Shown here piece after piece: positions 41,969-49,281 of a DNA stretch of 49,281 bases; positions within the stretch are counted from its first letter, which is position 1; the number at the start of each line of letters is the position of its first letter. The translations under genes were made by a program, and so were the position numbers. Below the pieces are notes generated by a model. That model was not told the origin of the DNA, made no database searches, and saw only the letters and a program-made list of their open reading frames with translations. Source of the stretch: Crocinitomicaceae bacterium (GTDB taxonomy: Bacteria > Bacteroidota > Bacteroidia > Flavobacteriales_D > Crocinitomicaceae); the NCBI GenBank assembly GCA_003247185.1, contig QKAV01000227.1, positions 1-49,281 of the forward strand, given 5' to 3'.

Positions 41969-43861
41969 ATGAATCAAGAAAGACCAATAACAGATTGGCT
42001 CCCTTTAACCAAAAAAGAGCTTCAGCAGCGCGGTTTTGAATCCGTTGATGTTGTTATCATCTCAGGGGATGCCTACGTTGATCATCCCTCGTTCGGAACA
42101 GCGGTTATTGGTCGTATAATTGAAGACGAAGGATTTAGTGTTGCTATTGTAGCACAGCCAAACTGGAAGGATGATCTGAGAGATTTTAAAAAATTCGGGC
42201 GTCCAAAATATTTCTTTGGTGTTACTGCAGGTTGTATGGATTCGATGGTTAATCACTACACTGCCAATAAACGGATTCGTTCCACGGATGCTTATACTCC
42301 CGGAGGTGCTGCAGGGTTTAGACCGGACTATGCAACAATCGTTTATAGTAAAATCCTGAAAGAACTTTATCCTGATGTACCTGTGATGATCGGAGGTATT
42401 GAAGCTTCACTGCGCAGAGTTACCCATTACGATTATTGGTCGGATAAATTAATGCCCTCAATCCTGGCTGATTCCAAAGCAGATTTGTTGGTTTACGGGA
42501 TGGGAGAACAACCACTCCGGGAAATGCTTCGGTTATTGAAGAAGGGTGTTCCTTTTGAATCGTTAAAAACGATCAAACAGGTTGCTTTCATGCAAGCTGC
42601 AAATGAAGAACTTCCTAAAAATAAATCCTGGGAAACCGTTCAACTGGCTAGTCACGATGACTGTCTGAATGACAAATTGAAATATGCCACCAATTTTAAA
42701 ATTGTGGAAGTTGAATCCAATAAATGGCATGCGAACAGGATTACACAACGCGTTGGTTCCGAATTACTCGTAATCAACCCTCCATACAAAACGATGACGG
42801 AAAAGGAGATCGACGCATCTTTTGATCTGCCTTATACGCGCTTACCTCATCCTAAATACAAGAAGCGTGGAGCTATTCCTGCCTATGATATGATCAAATT
42901 TTCGATCAATATGCATCGGGGTTGTTTTGGTGGGTGTAGTTTTTGTACTATTTCCGCTCATCAGGGAAAATTCATTGCTTCAAGAAGTGAACGATCCATA
43001 CTAAAAGAAGTAGAAGAAGTTGTTGAACACCCGGAATTCAAAGGATACATTTCGGACCTTGGAGGGCCATCTGCCAACATGTATAAAATGAAAGGCAAAG
43101 ATGAAGCGATTTGTGCCCGCTGTAGTAGTCCAAGTTGTATTCATCCGGTTATCTGCACTAATTTGGATACTTCTCACAAGCCAATGACGGAACTCTACAG
43201 AAAAGTAGATGCTAACCCGAAAGTAAAAAAAGCATTTATCGGCTCCGGTATTCGTTATGACCTGCTCGTGGATGATTTTAACAAGAACAATGAAGATGGT
43301 AATCATGACGAATATATTGAACAGGTTATTACCCGTCATGTAAGCGGAAGGTTAAAAGTTGCCCCGGAACACACTTCAGACAGAACGCTGAAAGTAATGA
43401 GGAAGCCTTCCTTTAAGTACTTTCATAAGTTCAAGGAGAAATATGACAGGCTATCTGCCAAACACGGACTGAAACAACAGTTGATCCCGTACTTTATCTC
43501 TTCTCATCCGGGTTGTGATGATGTGGATATGGCCAATTTAGCATTGGAAACAAAAGACATGGGCTTTCAGCTGGAACAGGTTCAGGATTTTACCCCTACA
43601 CCCATGACCGTAGCTACCGTTATTTATTATAGTGGTGTACATCCATATACGCTTCAACCTATTGAAACAACCAAGAAAAAAGAAGAGAAGCTGAATCAAC
43701 GATCTTTCTTCTTCTGGTACAAAAAAGAGAACCATCAAAAGATCAGGAGAATTTTACATCGGGCTCATCGTGATGATATGGCGGAAGCCTTAATCGGTAA
43801 AGCACCTGAAAACCGCCAACCAAAGTGGTTACAAGAGAAAAGAAAGGGCAAAAAAAATTAG
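41969..43861 (+). CDS. YgiQ-family radical SAM protein (UPF0313)
   Basis: This 630-residue radical SAM protein binds a 4Fe-4S cluster through Cys319, Cys323 and Cys326 (RGCFGGCSFC). Upstream is a B12-binding-like N-terminal region with GDAYVDHPSFG (about 30-40), and GGIEASLRR and APEHTSDRTLKVM are further YgiQ hallmarks. The chemistry of the family is not known. The promoter box lies four bases before the ATG, so the transcript is probably leaderless. The C-terminus is basic (KRKGKKN). It stands alone between divergent genes. Confidence 0.92.
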   Translation: MNQERPITDWLPLTKKELQQRGFESVDVVIISGDAYVDHPSFGTAVIGRIIEDEGFSVAIVAQPNWKDDLRDFKKFGRPKYFFGVTAGCMDSMVNHYTANKRIRSTDAYTPGGAAGFRPDYATIVYSKILKELYPDVPVMIGGIEASLRRVTHYDYWSDKLMPSILADSKADLLVYGMGEQPLREMLRLLKKGVPFESLKTIKQVAFMQAANEELPKNKSWETVQLASHDDCLNDKLKYATNFKIVEVESNKWHANRITQRVGSELLVINPPYKTMTEKEIDASFDLPYTRLPHPKYKKRGAIPAYDMIKFSINMHRGCFGGCSFCTISAHQGKFIASRSERSILKEVEEVVEHPEFKGYISDLGGPSANMYKMKGKDEAICARCSSPSCIHPVICTNLDTSHKPMTELYRKVDANPKVKKAFIGSGIRYDLLVDDFNKNNEDGNHDEYIEQVITRHVSGRLKVAPEHTSDRTLKVMRKPSFKYFHKFKEKYDRLSAKHGLKQQLIPYFISSHPGCDDVDMANLALETKDMGFQLEQVQDFTPTPMTVATVIYYSGVHPYTLQPIETTKKKEEKLNQRSFFFWYKKENHQKIRRILHRAHRDDMAEALIGKAPENRQPKWLQEKRKGKKN

Positions 43862-43881
43862 ATTCTTCTTCTGTAGTGCAC

Positions 43882-43889
43882 TAAATTTG
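43882..43889 (+). promoter_or_regulatory. -7 element (TAAATTTG) of the amidase gene
   Basis: It matches TAnnTTTG exactly, 21 bases before the ATG at 43911. Confidence 0.65.
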
Positions 43890-43910
43890 TAGTGACAAAA
43901 GCAACTACAA

Positions 43911-46832
43911 ATGAGACTACTACCGATCTTCATAACTCTTTTCACTACGACCTCAATTTTTGCGCAAAGTATAAATTTCGGTATAGCATACCAGAATCAT
44001 CCTGACTTGCCAAAGGGATTGCTTGAAGCGATATCCTGGTCCAATACCCGAATGGTACATTTGATCGACCCTGCACCGTCGTGTACGGGTATGCCTTCCG
44101 CGTACGGTGTTATGGGGCTCTTTGAAGATGGTGCAAACTATTTTAAGGAGAACGGCCAAACGATTGCTACAATAAGCGGCATATCTGTTTCACAACAGAA
44201 AGCCGATCCAAATGTACAGATCACCGCCTATGCCTCAACGTACGAATACATGCGTATCAATATGTCATTGGCACCCAATGATCCGGCAACTATTCGTGAG
44301 GTTCTTCATCAGTTAAGTGAGATACCGGATACCGGATATGTGAATTTTCTGGCAAAAGAAATGCAGGTTTATCAGGTGTTAAAATTCATGAATTCGACTG
44401 ATTTTGCTCAGACGCACAACTTTACACCGTACCATTTTGATCTGGAATCCATTTTTGGAACTGAGAATTATAAGGTATTGAGCAGTTCAAGGGTGAAATT
44501 CACCGAAAATGGAATCAAATCAAATGATGAGCTTTCATTATTCACAGTTACTCCGGACAAAAGCACACAGTACGGTCCTGCCATTTGGAATCCGGCTGCC
44601 AGTTGCAACTTCTCATCAAGAAACGGGACTGCAATCAGTGCCATTACTATTCATACGGTACAGGGAGCTTATGCCAGCTGCATTTCCTGGTTTCAAAACT
44701 GCAGTGCAAGTGTGTCCGCTCATTATGTCGTACGTTCTTCCGACGGTCAAATCACGCAAATGGTTCTGGAAGAAGACAAGGCCTGGCATGTCGGAACAGA
44801 AAACCCGTACACTATCGGATACGAGCATGAGGGATATGTGGATAATCCTGCCTGGTATACACAGGCCATGTATGAGGCTTCAGCAGACCTCAGCAGAGAC
44901 ATCGTCAACAGCGGATACGGAATTCCTCCATTACGTACATATTATGGACCTGCAACAGTTGGTATCAATACACTTGGCGGTTGTACTAAAATCAAAGGTC
45001 ACCAACACTACCCCAACCAAACGCACACCGATCCGGGAGTGTATTGGGACTGGGAAAAGTACTACAAGTTGATTAACAATACTTACACACCTGTTTTGGT
45101 TTCTTCTGCTTCCGGAACATTAACAGATACAGGAGGTTCCTCCGGAGATTACATGGATGATGAACGCAATTTGTGGCTGATCCAGCCCGCAAACGCTGCA
45201 ACCATAACGATAAACTTTTCTTCCTTCTCACTTGAACAGGATTATGACTATCTATTTATCTATGATGGTGATTCTGTGAATGCAACATTAATCGGATCGT
45301 ACACCGGAACCAATTCTCCGGGGATAATTACCAGCAGCGGAGCTTCACTTTTACTTGAATTCAGAAGTGATTGTTCAACCACTGATGCAGGCTGGATTGC
45401 CAGTTATACTTCCACGCTAAACGATACAGATCCGCCTATAAGTACAATTATTACTCCTCAGGATTGGAAAACAGATGATTTCAGTGTTCAGTTTACTGAT
45501 GTTGATTCGCAGGGATCAATAGATGCCACATATTTTCTTGTTGCTCAAAATCAGCTGAATCCGGACGAATGGTATGGAATTGACTCCAACTTATTAGAAA
45601 CCTTTGGTTTAACTGATTCCAGATGGAGCCAGGTAACCGGTACTTATCAGATCAGTTCCGGAAAGTATGCGTTTACCGATTTGAATGAACAAAATTCAAA
45701 CGCTTACATCCAGGTTATTCAGGAAAGCTCGCATGACTATCTCTATAGTTGGGATCAGGTTTTCACGAGTACTGATATAAATCAACGCGCAGGAATCCAC
45801 TTTTTCTGTGACGACGCCACACTGACCAACAGAGGAAACTCTTACTTCGTCTATTTGCGGGAATCGGATAATTTGGTCAACATCTACAAAGTGCAAAACG
45901 ACGTATTCACGTTAGAACAGTCTACGGCATTTACCTTTGACCCTTTTATTGAATACGGTATAAAAGTGACTTTCAGTCCGTCTACCGGTTGGATTAAAGT
46001 CTATGTGAATGATCAATATGTAAACTCCTGGCAAGACAGTTCTCCTCATCAATCGGGAAATGCTGTTTCATTGCGTACAGGAGGATGTACCGCTACCTTT
46101 GACAATCTAACCATGATGCGTTCCCGATCCTCATCCATAACTATTCCGGTAGGACCTGGTGAAGAAATTGCTACACAGAGTGAAAGCGCGCAACCAACTG
46201 TAAAGGTCGTTTCATGTTCAATGGATGACGCTCAAAACTGGTCTCCATTAGCGGAACAGGATTATCTGATTGATTACACACTGCCACAAATCAATTTTTT
46301 ACATGACGGTACTAGTGCGGATGTTGATTCCTTCTTTACGACTACCATTTCTGCGAACTGGAATGCTTTTGATATTCATTCAGACATCTCGAACTACATC
46401 TATGCGATAGGCACTTTACCGACCTTAAATGACATTGTAGATTGGACGAATGCCAATTTATCACAATCCTTGTCGGAAGTTCTCTCAAATCCAATTTACG
46501 ATCAGATCTATTATGTTTCATTAAAAGTCCAAAACGGAGCCGGACTTACAGATCAATTCCTTTCGGATGGACAAAAATATCTGGAAGGCCTTGATGTAAC
46601 GGAAAGCGAACTGACCCAAATAGCGCTTTACCCTAACCCGATACAAGACGTCTTATATATTACAGGGTTAAAGGAGGAGGTATCCTATTTTATTCTGGAT
46701 TTGAATGGAAAAGTTGTATTAAAGGGGGCCACATCCGGGCAGATCAACATGAGTTCAATGGCCTCAGGAATCTATCAGCTTGTACTAACGCTGGATAATT
46801 CATTTATCATTGAAAAGCTTATCAAGCAGTAA
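43911..46832 (+). CDS. T9SS-exported modular amidase: amidase_2, CUB and lectin-like domains
   Basis: The 973-residue protein has a signal peptide (1-18, ending SIFAQ). Residues ~30-210 are unassigned. A peptidoglycan amidase (N-acetylmuramoyl-L-alanine amidase type 2) covers ~235-385 and shows zinc ligands in ITIHTVQG and KGHQHYPNQTHTDPG. A CUB domain follows (~392-505, with SGTLTDTGGSSGDY and FIYDGDS). A LamG/concanavalin-like sugar-binding domain spans ~550-740 (VYVNDQYVNSWQ). The last ~72 residues are a type A T9SS sorting domain (ALYPNPIQDVLYI, GKVVLKG, GIYQLVL). It would be secreted by the type IX system and anchored at the surface or released. Its job may be lysis of other cells' walls or cell-wall remodelling. 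Confidence 0.92.
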   Translation: MRLLPIFITLFTTTSIFAQSINFGIAYQNHPDLPKGLLEAISWSNTRMVHLIDPAPSCTGMPSAYGVMGLFEDGANYFKENGQTIATISGISVSQQKADPNVQITAYASTYEYMRINMSLAPNDPATIREVLHQLSEIPDTGYVNFLAKEMQVYQVLKFMNSTDFAQTHNFTPYHFDLESIFGTENYKVLSSSRVKFTENGIKSNDELSLFTVTPDKSTQYGPAIWNPAASCNFSSRNGTAISAITIHTVQGAYASCISWFQNCSASVSAHYVVRSSDGQITQMVLEEDKAWHVGTENPYTIGYEHEGYVDNPAWYTQAMYEASADLSRDIVNSGYGIPPLRTYYGPATVGINTLGGCTKIKGHQHYPNQTHTDPGVYWDWEKYYKLINNTYTPVLVSSASGTLTDTGGSSGDYMDDERNLWLIQPANAATITINFSSFSLEQDYDYLFIYDGDSVNATLIGSYTGTNSPGIITSSGASLLLEFRSDCSTTDAGWIASYTSTLNDTDPPISTIITPQDWKTDDFSVQFTDVDSQGSIDATYFLVAQNQLNPDEWYGIDSNLLETFGLTDSRWSQVTGTYQISSGKYAFTDLNEQNSNAYIQVIQESSHDYLYSWDQVFTSTDINQRAGIHFFCDDATLTNRGNSYFVYLRESDNLVNIYKVQNDVFTLEQSTAFTFDPFIEYGIKVTFSPSTGWIKVYVNDQYVNSWQDSSPHQSGNAVSLRTGGCTATFDNLTMMRSRSSSITIPVGPGEEIATQSESAQPTVKVVSCSMDDAQNWSPLAEQDYLIDYTLPQINFLHDGTSADVDSFFTTTISANWNAFDIHSDISNYIYAIGTLPTLNDIVDWTNANLSQSLSEVLSNPIYDQIYYVSLKVQNGAGLTDQFLSDGQKYLEGLDVTESELTQIALYPNPIQDVLYITGLKEEVSYFILDLNGKVVLKGATSGQINMSSMASGIYQLVLTLDNSFIIEKLIKQ

Positions 46833-46845
46833 AAACTGACCAAAC

Positions 46846-46878
46846 AAAAAGGGGTGGATTAAAATCCACCCCTTTTTT
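46846..46878. terminator. Bidirectional terminator between the amidase gene and rplY
   Basis: AAAAAGGGGTGGATT (46846-46860) pairs with AATCCACCCCTTTTT (46863-46877). A-runs on the left and T-runs on the right serve both converging genes. Confidence 0.9.
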
Positions 46879-46901
46879 ATATAATTGATTTTTATATCCA
46901 A

Positions 46902-47504
46902 TTATTCAGCAGCAGCCTCTTCAGCTCCTTCTTCATCCTCGTCGCTAGTAAGGACAGCTCCACGAGCCATCTTAATACTCAATACAACTGCATTAGCAGG
47001 ATCAAGGAATTGTACATTATTCGCTTCTGCAAGATTAGAAATACGAACCTGATTACCGATTCTCATTTTAGAGATGTCGACTGTAATCGCCTCCGGAAGC
47101 TCTCCTGGCAAACCAAGAACTTTTAGCTTTCTGTATGGTTGACGAAGCTTACCTCCGTTCATTACACCAATCGCCGCTCCTACAGTGCGTAAAGGAAGTT
47201 GAACTTTAACAGGTTTGTTATCATCCAACTCAAGAAAATCCACGTGTACCGCGTGATCTGTTACAGGATGCATTGTCAAATCCTGAATGATCGCCTTTTT
47301 CTTCGTTCCATCGATGTCCAACTCTACCTGGTAAACATCCGGAGAGAAAATTAACTTCTCAACATCTACTTGCCTTACAGAGAAGTGAATTTGCTCACCT
47401 GATCCATAAAGCACACAAGGTACGCGACCTGCTACTCGCAAAGCCTTAGCGTCCTTCTTCCCTACGTTCGCTCTTAACGAACCGCTCAATTTCGCTTTTT
47501 TCAT
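46902..47504 (-). CDS. rplY: 50S ribosomal protein L25 (Ctc type)
   Basis: L25 binds 5S rRNA. This 200-residue Ctc-type form has the N-terminal RNA-binding domain (RVPCVLYG and VDVEKLIFSPDVYQVELDI) and the longer C-terminal TL5-like domain, ending in an acidic Glu/Asp/Ala run (about 187-200). It lies 12 bp after prs, a very common pair in bacteria, and shares a terminator with the convergent amidase gene. Identification is secure. Confidence 0.95.
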   Translation of the reverse strand: MKKAKLSGSLRANVGKKDAKALRVAGRVPCVLYGSGEQIHFSVRQVDVEKLIFSPDVYQVELDIDGTKKKAIIQDLTMHPVTDHAVHVDFLELDDNKPVKVQLPLRTVGAAIGVMNGGKLRQPYRKLKVLGLPGELPEAITVDISKMRIGNQVRISNLAEANNVQFLDPANAVVLSIKMARGAVLTSDEDEEGAEEAAAE

Positions 47505-47516
47505 TTTGATTATTAT

Positions 47517-48452
47517 TTATGAGATTATAAAATGCGAACTTATCGACTGGTTATTTACCAATCTTCTGATAACATCAGCGAATAAATCAGCTACAGGAAG
47601 TACCCTGATTTTATCGTGTTGCTGTTTTAACGGAATCGTATCAGTTACGATCAATTCCGTAATTGCCGAGTTAGTCAAACGCTCGTATGCAGGTCCTGAA
47701 AGAACCGCATGTGTACAAAATGCACGAACGCTCTTCGCTCCTTTTTCCATGAAAAGATCTGCTGCTGTGGTCAATGTTCCTGCCGTATCACACATATCAT
47801 CCACAAGGACAACATCCTTCCCTTCCACATCACCGATCACAGTCATCTCTGCAACTACATTTGCCTTTTTTCTCTGCTTATGACAAAGTGCCAAACCAAC
47901 ATCCATGCGTTTTGCATAAGAATTGGCACGTTTTGCACCTCCTGCATCAGGAGCAGCCATCACCAGGTTTCCGGTGTTTAATTTTTCAATTTCCGGATAA
48001 AATATGGTTGATCCGTATAAATGATCCACGGGCACTTCAAAGAAGCCCTGAATCTGATCCGCATGTAAATCCATTGTCATAATGCGGTCAATTCCGGCAG
48101 CCATCAGCATGTTTGCAACGAGTTTTGCTCCGATTGCAACACGCGGTTTATCTTTACGATCCTGACGGGCAAAACCAAAATAAGGTATCACTACAATGAT
48201 CTTACGCGCCGAAGCTCTTTTGGCAGCATCAACCATCAGAAGAAGTTCAAAAAGATTGTCAACAGGAGGCATAGTGGACTGAATGATAAAGACATCCTGA
48301 CCTCTTACCGTTTCTTCAAAAGATACTTGAAATTCTCCGTCACTAAAAACGGTTGTAACCGAGCTTCCTAGCGACACACCGTAAGATGCAGCAATTCGTT
48401 CTGCTAACTCACCTGATGCTCTACCTGCAAATATTTTGACTCCCACTGACAT
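47517..48452 (-). CDS. prs: Ribose-phosphate pyrophosphokinase
   Basis: Prs makes PRPP, the shared precursor of nucleotides, histidine and tryptophan. The ATP loop (FSDGEFQV), the PRPP-binding VVLVDDMCDTAGTL motif, the VIPYFGFARQDRK segment and the ribose-phosphate region MDLHADQIQGFF are all present. The 311-residue chain starts at the ATG at 48452 (MSVGVKIFAG). The longer frame that begins at 48473 would start inside the TATCTTTG promoter box (48471-48478), so I reject it. Confidence 0.97.
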   Translation of the reverse strand: MSVGVKIFAGRASGELAERIAASYGVSLGSSVTTVFSDGEFQVSFEETVRGQDVFIIQSTMPPVDNLFELLLMVDAAKRASARKIIVVIPYFGFARQDRKDKPRVAIGAKLVANMLMAAGIDRIMTMDLHADQIQGFFEVPVDHLYGSTIFYPEIEKLNTGNLVMAAPDAGGAKRANSYAKRMDVGLALCHKQRKKANVVAEMTVIGDVEGKDVVLVDDMCDTAGTLTTAADLFMEKGAKSVRAFCTHAVLSGPAYERLTNSAITELIVTDTIPLKQQHDKIRVLPVADLFADVIRRLVNNQSISSHFIIS

Positions 48453-48470
48453 TACTTTCTTCTGAGGGCG

Positions 48471-48478
48471 CAAAGATA
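48471..48478 (-). promoter_or_regulatory. -7 element (TATCTTTG) of prs-rplY
   Basis: It matches TAnnTTTG exactly, 18 bases before the prs ATG at 48452. Confidence 0.65.
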
Positions 48479-48515
48479 GTTAAAACTTGTGATAAAACCA
48501 GTTAGTTCCCGAAAA

Positions 48516-49055
48516 CTACTTCTTTTTCTTCTTAAATCCGTTCCACACAAAATCGACATCCCGATCATTAATGATACCTATTCTCAGAGAAACAAACATG
48601 GTATTGGTCTCAAACTGTGTTGGATCGGGCAAGAAATAATACCCCACTCTCAAATGCAGCATCATAAACTTATACCCTATCACAGGGGCAATTCCAAACT
48701 TATTGTGCGTAAAATCAGAGCGATAGGCAAGTGCTCCTCCATAGGTAAGTCCGAAACCGTGAGGTCTCACCCAATACCCCGCATCAAACCCTAAAACATT
48801 ATGCTTGAAATTATAATTGAAATTCGCGTTGATTGCCTGAGTCAGAGGTTTCTTGATCCGAACCTTTTTCCAGATCATCTCACCTCCTATTTCCAGAACG
48901 GTATATTTCCCTCTTTGGATGCCAATAAAAGGTCCTGATTTCCGAACAGAAATATCGAACAGACGATCCTTTGGAAATCCCAGTCCCATCTGCTGCTGTG
49001 CATTACTGTGAAAAGCTCCTGACAGCACTATGATCAAAATCAACGATCGTATCAT
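48516..49055 (-). CDS. Small outer-membrane-barrel-like protein, unknown function
   Basis: The 179-residue protein has a signal peptide (1-19, ending HSNAQ). Its mature part is alternating beta strands with aromatic residues (AINANFNYNFKHNVLGFDAGYWV, MLHLRVGYYFLP, MFVSLRIGI), typical of a small membrane barrel. The tail ends in a short basic stretch (NGFKKKKK). It overlaps the upstream CvpA-family gene by 4 bp and lies 63 bp before prs. No family is recognised. Confidence 0.75.
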   Translation of the reverse strand: MIRSLILIIVLSGAFHSNAQQQMGLGFPKDRLFDISVRKSGPFIGIQRGKYTVLEIGGEMIWKKVRIKKPLTQAINANFNYNFKHNVLGFDAGYWVRPHGFGLTYGGALAYRSDFTHNKFGIAPVIGYKFMMLHLRVGYYFLPDPTQFETNTMFVSLRIGIINDRDVDFVWNGFKKKKK

Positions 49056-49281
49056 ACCGGTTGGTTTTCCGTATCCGTCAGGACGTCTTTAAGAAACAGT
49101 GCACTCTCGTTAAATGCCGGAATTGTAGTCCTGACGACAGTTTGAGAAGCATTATACAAAAGCGACCCGTTTTTTGTTTCATCCGTAATGATGTCATTAC
49201 GCTCATCATACGACTCGAGTAAAATGATAACCGTACCACAGAAAAATGCAAATTTCAGCATCCCTAACACAGCGCCAAGTA
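49052..49281 (-). CDS. cvpA: CvpA-family membrane protein, C-terminal part (cut by window edge)
   Basis: The frame is open to the right edge, so only the C-terminal ~76 residues are in the window. They contain the end of a membrane helix with LGAVLGMLKFAFF, the CvpA signature region (compare LLGAVFGLLKG), a polar SYDERND turn and a SLLYN/PAFNE tail. CvpA proteins are membrane proteins linked to envelope stress and colicin export. It overlaps the downstream barrel-like gene by 4 bp. Confidence is moderate because most of the protein is outside. Confidence 0.65.
   Translation of the reverse strand, partial: LGAVLGMLKFAFFCGTVIILLESYDERNDIITDETKNGSLLYNASQTVVRTTIPAFNESALFLKDVLTDTENQPV

Noticed and set aside
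48453..48473. Longer N-terminus for prs from 48473
   Set aside because: It would begin inside the TATCTTTG promoter box; MSVGVKIFAG at 48452 is the usual start.
1..49281. CRISPR array, prophage or intact insertion sequence
   Set aside because: I saw no regularly spaced repeats, integrase, transposase or phage structural gene anywhere in the window.

Overview
The window is about 49 kb of a Bacteroidota chromosome, most likely Flavobacteriales (a Fluviicola/Crocinitomicaceae-like relative is a guess). Four things point there. Promoters carry the Bacteroidota -7 element TAnnTTTG. One secreted protein ends in a type IX secretion (T9SS) type A sorting domain. Several gene clusters are typical of the phylum: exbB-x-exbD-exbD, ftsX-DUF3098-truB-queA, pdxA-DUF177-rpmF-plsX-fabH-accB-accC, rplY-prs and ctaB-coxIII-coxIII-coxIV-SCO. 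Intergenic spaces are short and A+T-rich. I see no phage, no intact insertion sequence and no CRISPR array; nearly everything is core housekeeping.

Layout. 1-8.5 kb (minus strand): the 5' part of asnS, a flotillin/NfeD membrane pair, pth with an acyltransferase-like gene and a YqhD-type aldehyde reductase, then a four-gene ExbB/ExbD proton-channel operon. 8.5-9 kb: tRNA-Ser(GGA) next to a direct repeat of its own 3' end. 9-15.5 kb: asparaginase I, a TatD-type nuclease, an outer-membrane-like protein, galE, a tiny membrane protein, polyphosphate kinase and a lipoprotein. 15.6-18.5 kb (plus): a metallo-beta-lactamase-fold hydrolase, a glycosyltransferase and a Gly-rich lipoprotein. 18.5-23.7 kb (minus): a cytochrome oxidase assembly and subunit operon (heme O synthase, two subunits III, subunit IV, two SCO-like proteins, DUF420).

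23.8-26.8 kb: queA, truB, DUF3098 and ftsX. 26.9-28.5 kb (plus): a TetR regulator with a visible operator, and an NAD(P)-dependent reductase. 28.5-37.2 kb (minus): a semialdehyde dehydrogenase, then the lipid-synthesis block accC/accB/fabH/plsX with L32, DUF177, pdxA and leucyl aminopeptidase. 37.2-41.9 kb: a 1255-residue MORN-type repeat protein overlapping a lipoprotein gene. 42-46.8 kb (plus): a YgiQ-family radical SAM protein and a modular T9SS-exported amidase. 46.9-49.3 kb (minus): rplY, prs, a membrane-barrel-like protein and the end of a CvpA-family gene.

The most interesting signals are these. Several genes have the -7 element exactly four bases before the ATG, which implies leaderless mRNAs; in one case the element is carved from the U-tract of the preceding terminator. 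Both cytochrome oxidase subunit III paralogs carry large soluble inserts built from internal repeats. One of the two SCO paralogs has lost its copper-ligand histidine. The flotillin gene has a perfect 21-bp in-frame tandem duplication. The tRNA-Ser gene has an att-like 38-bp repeat.
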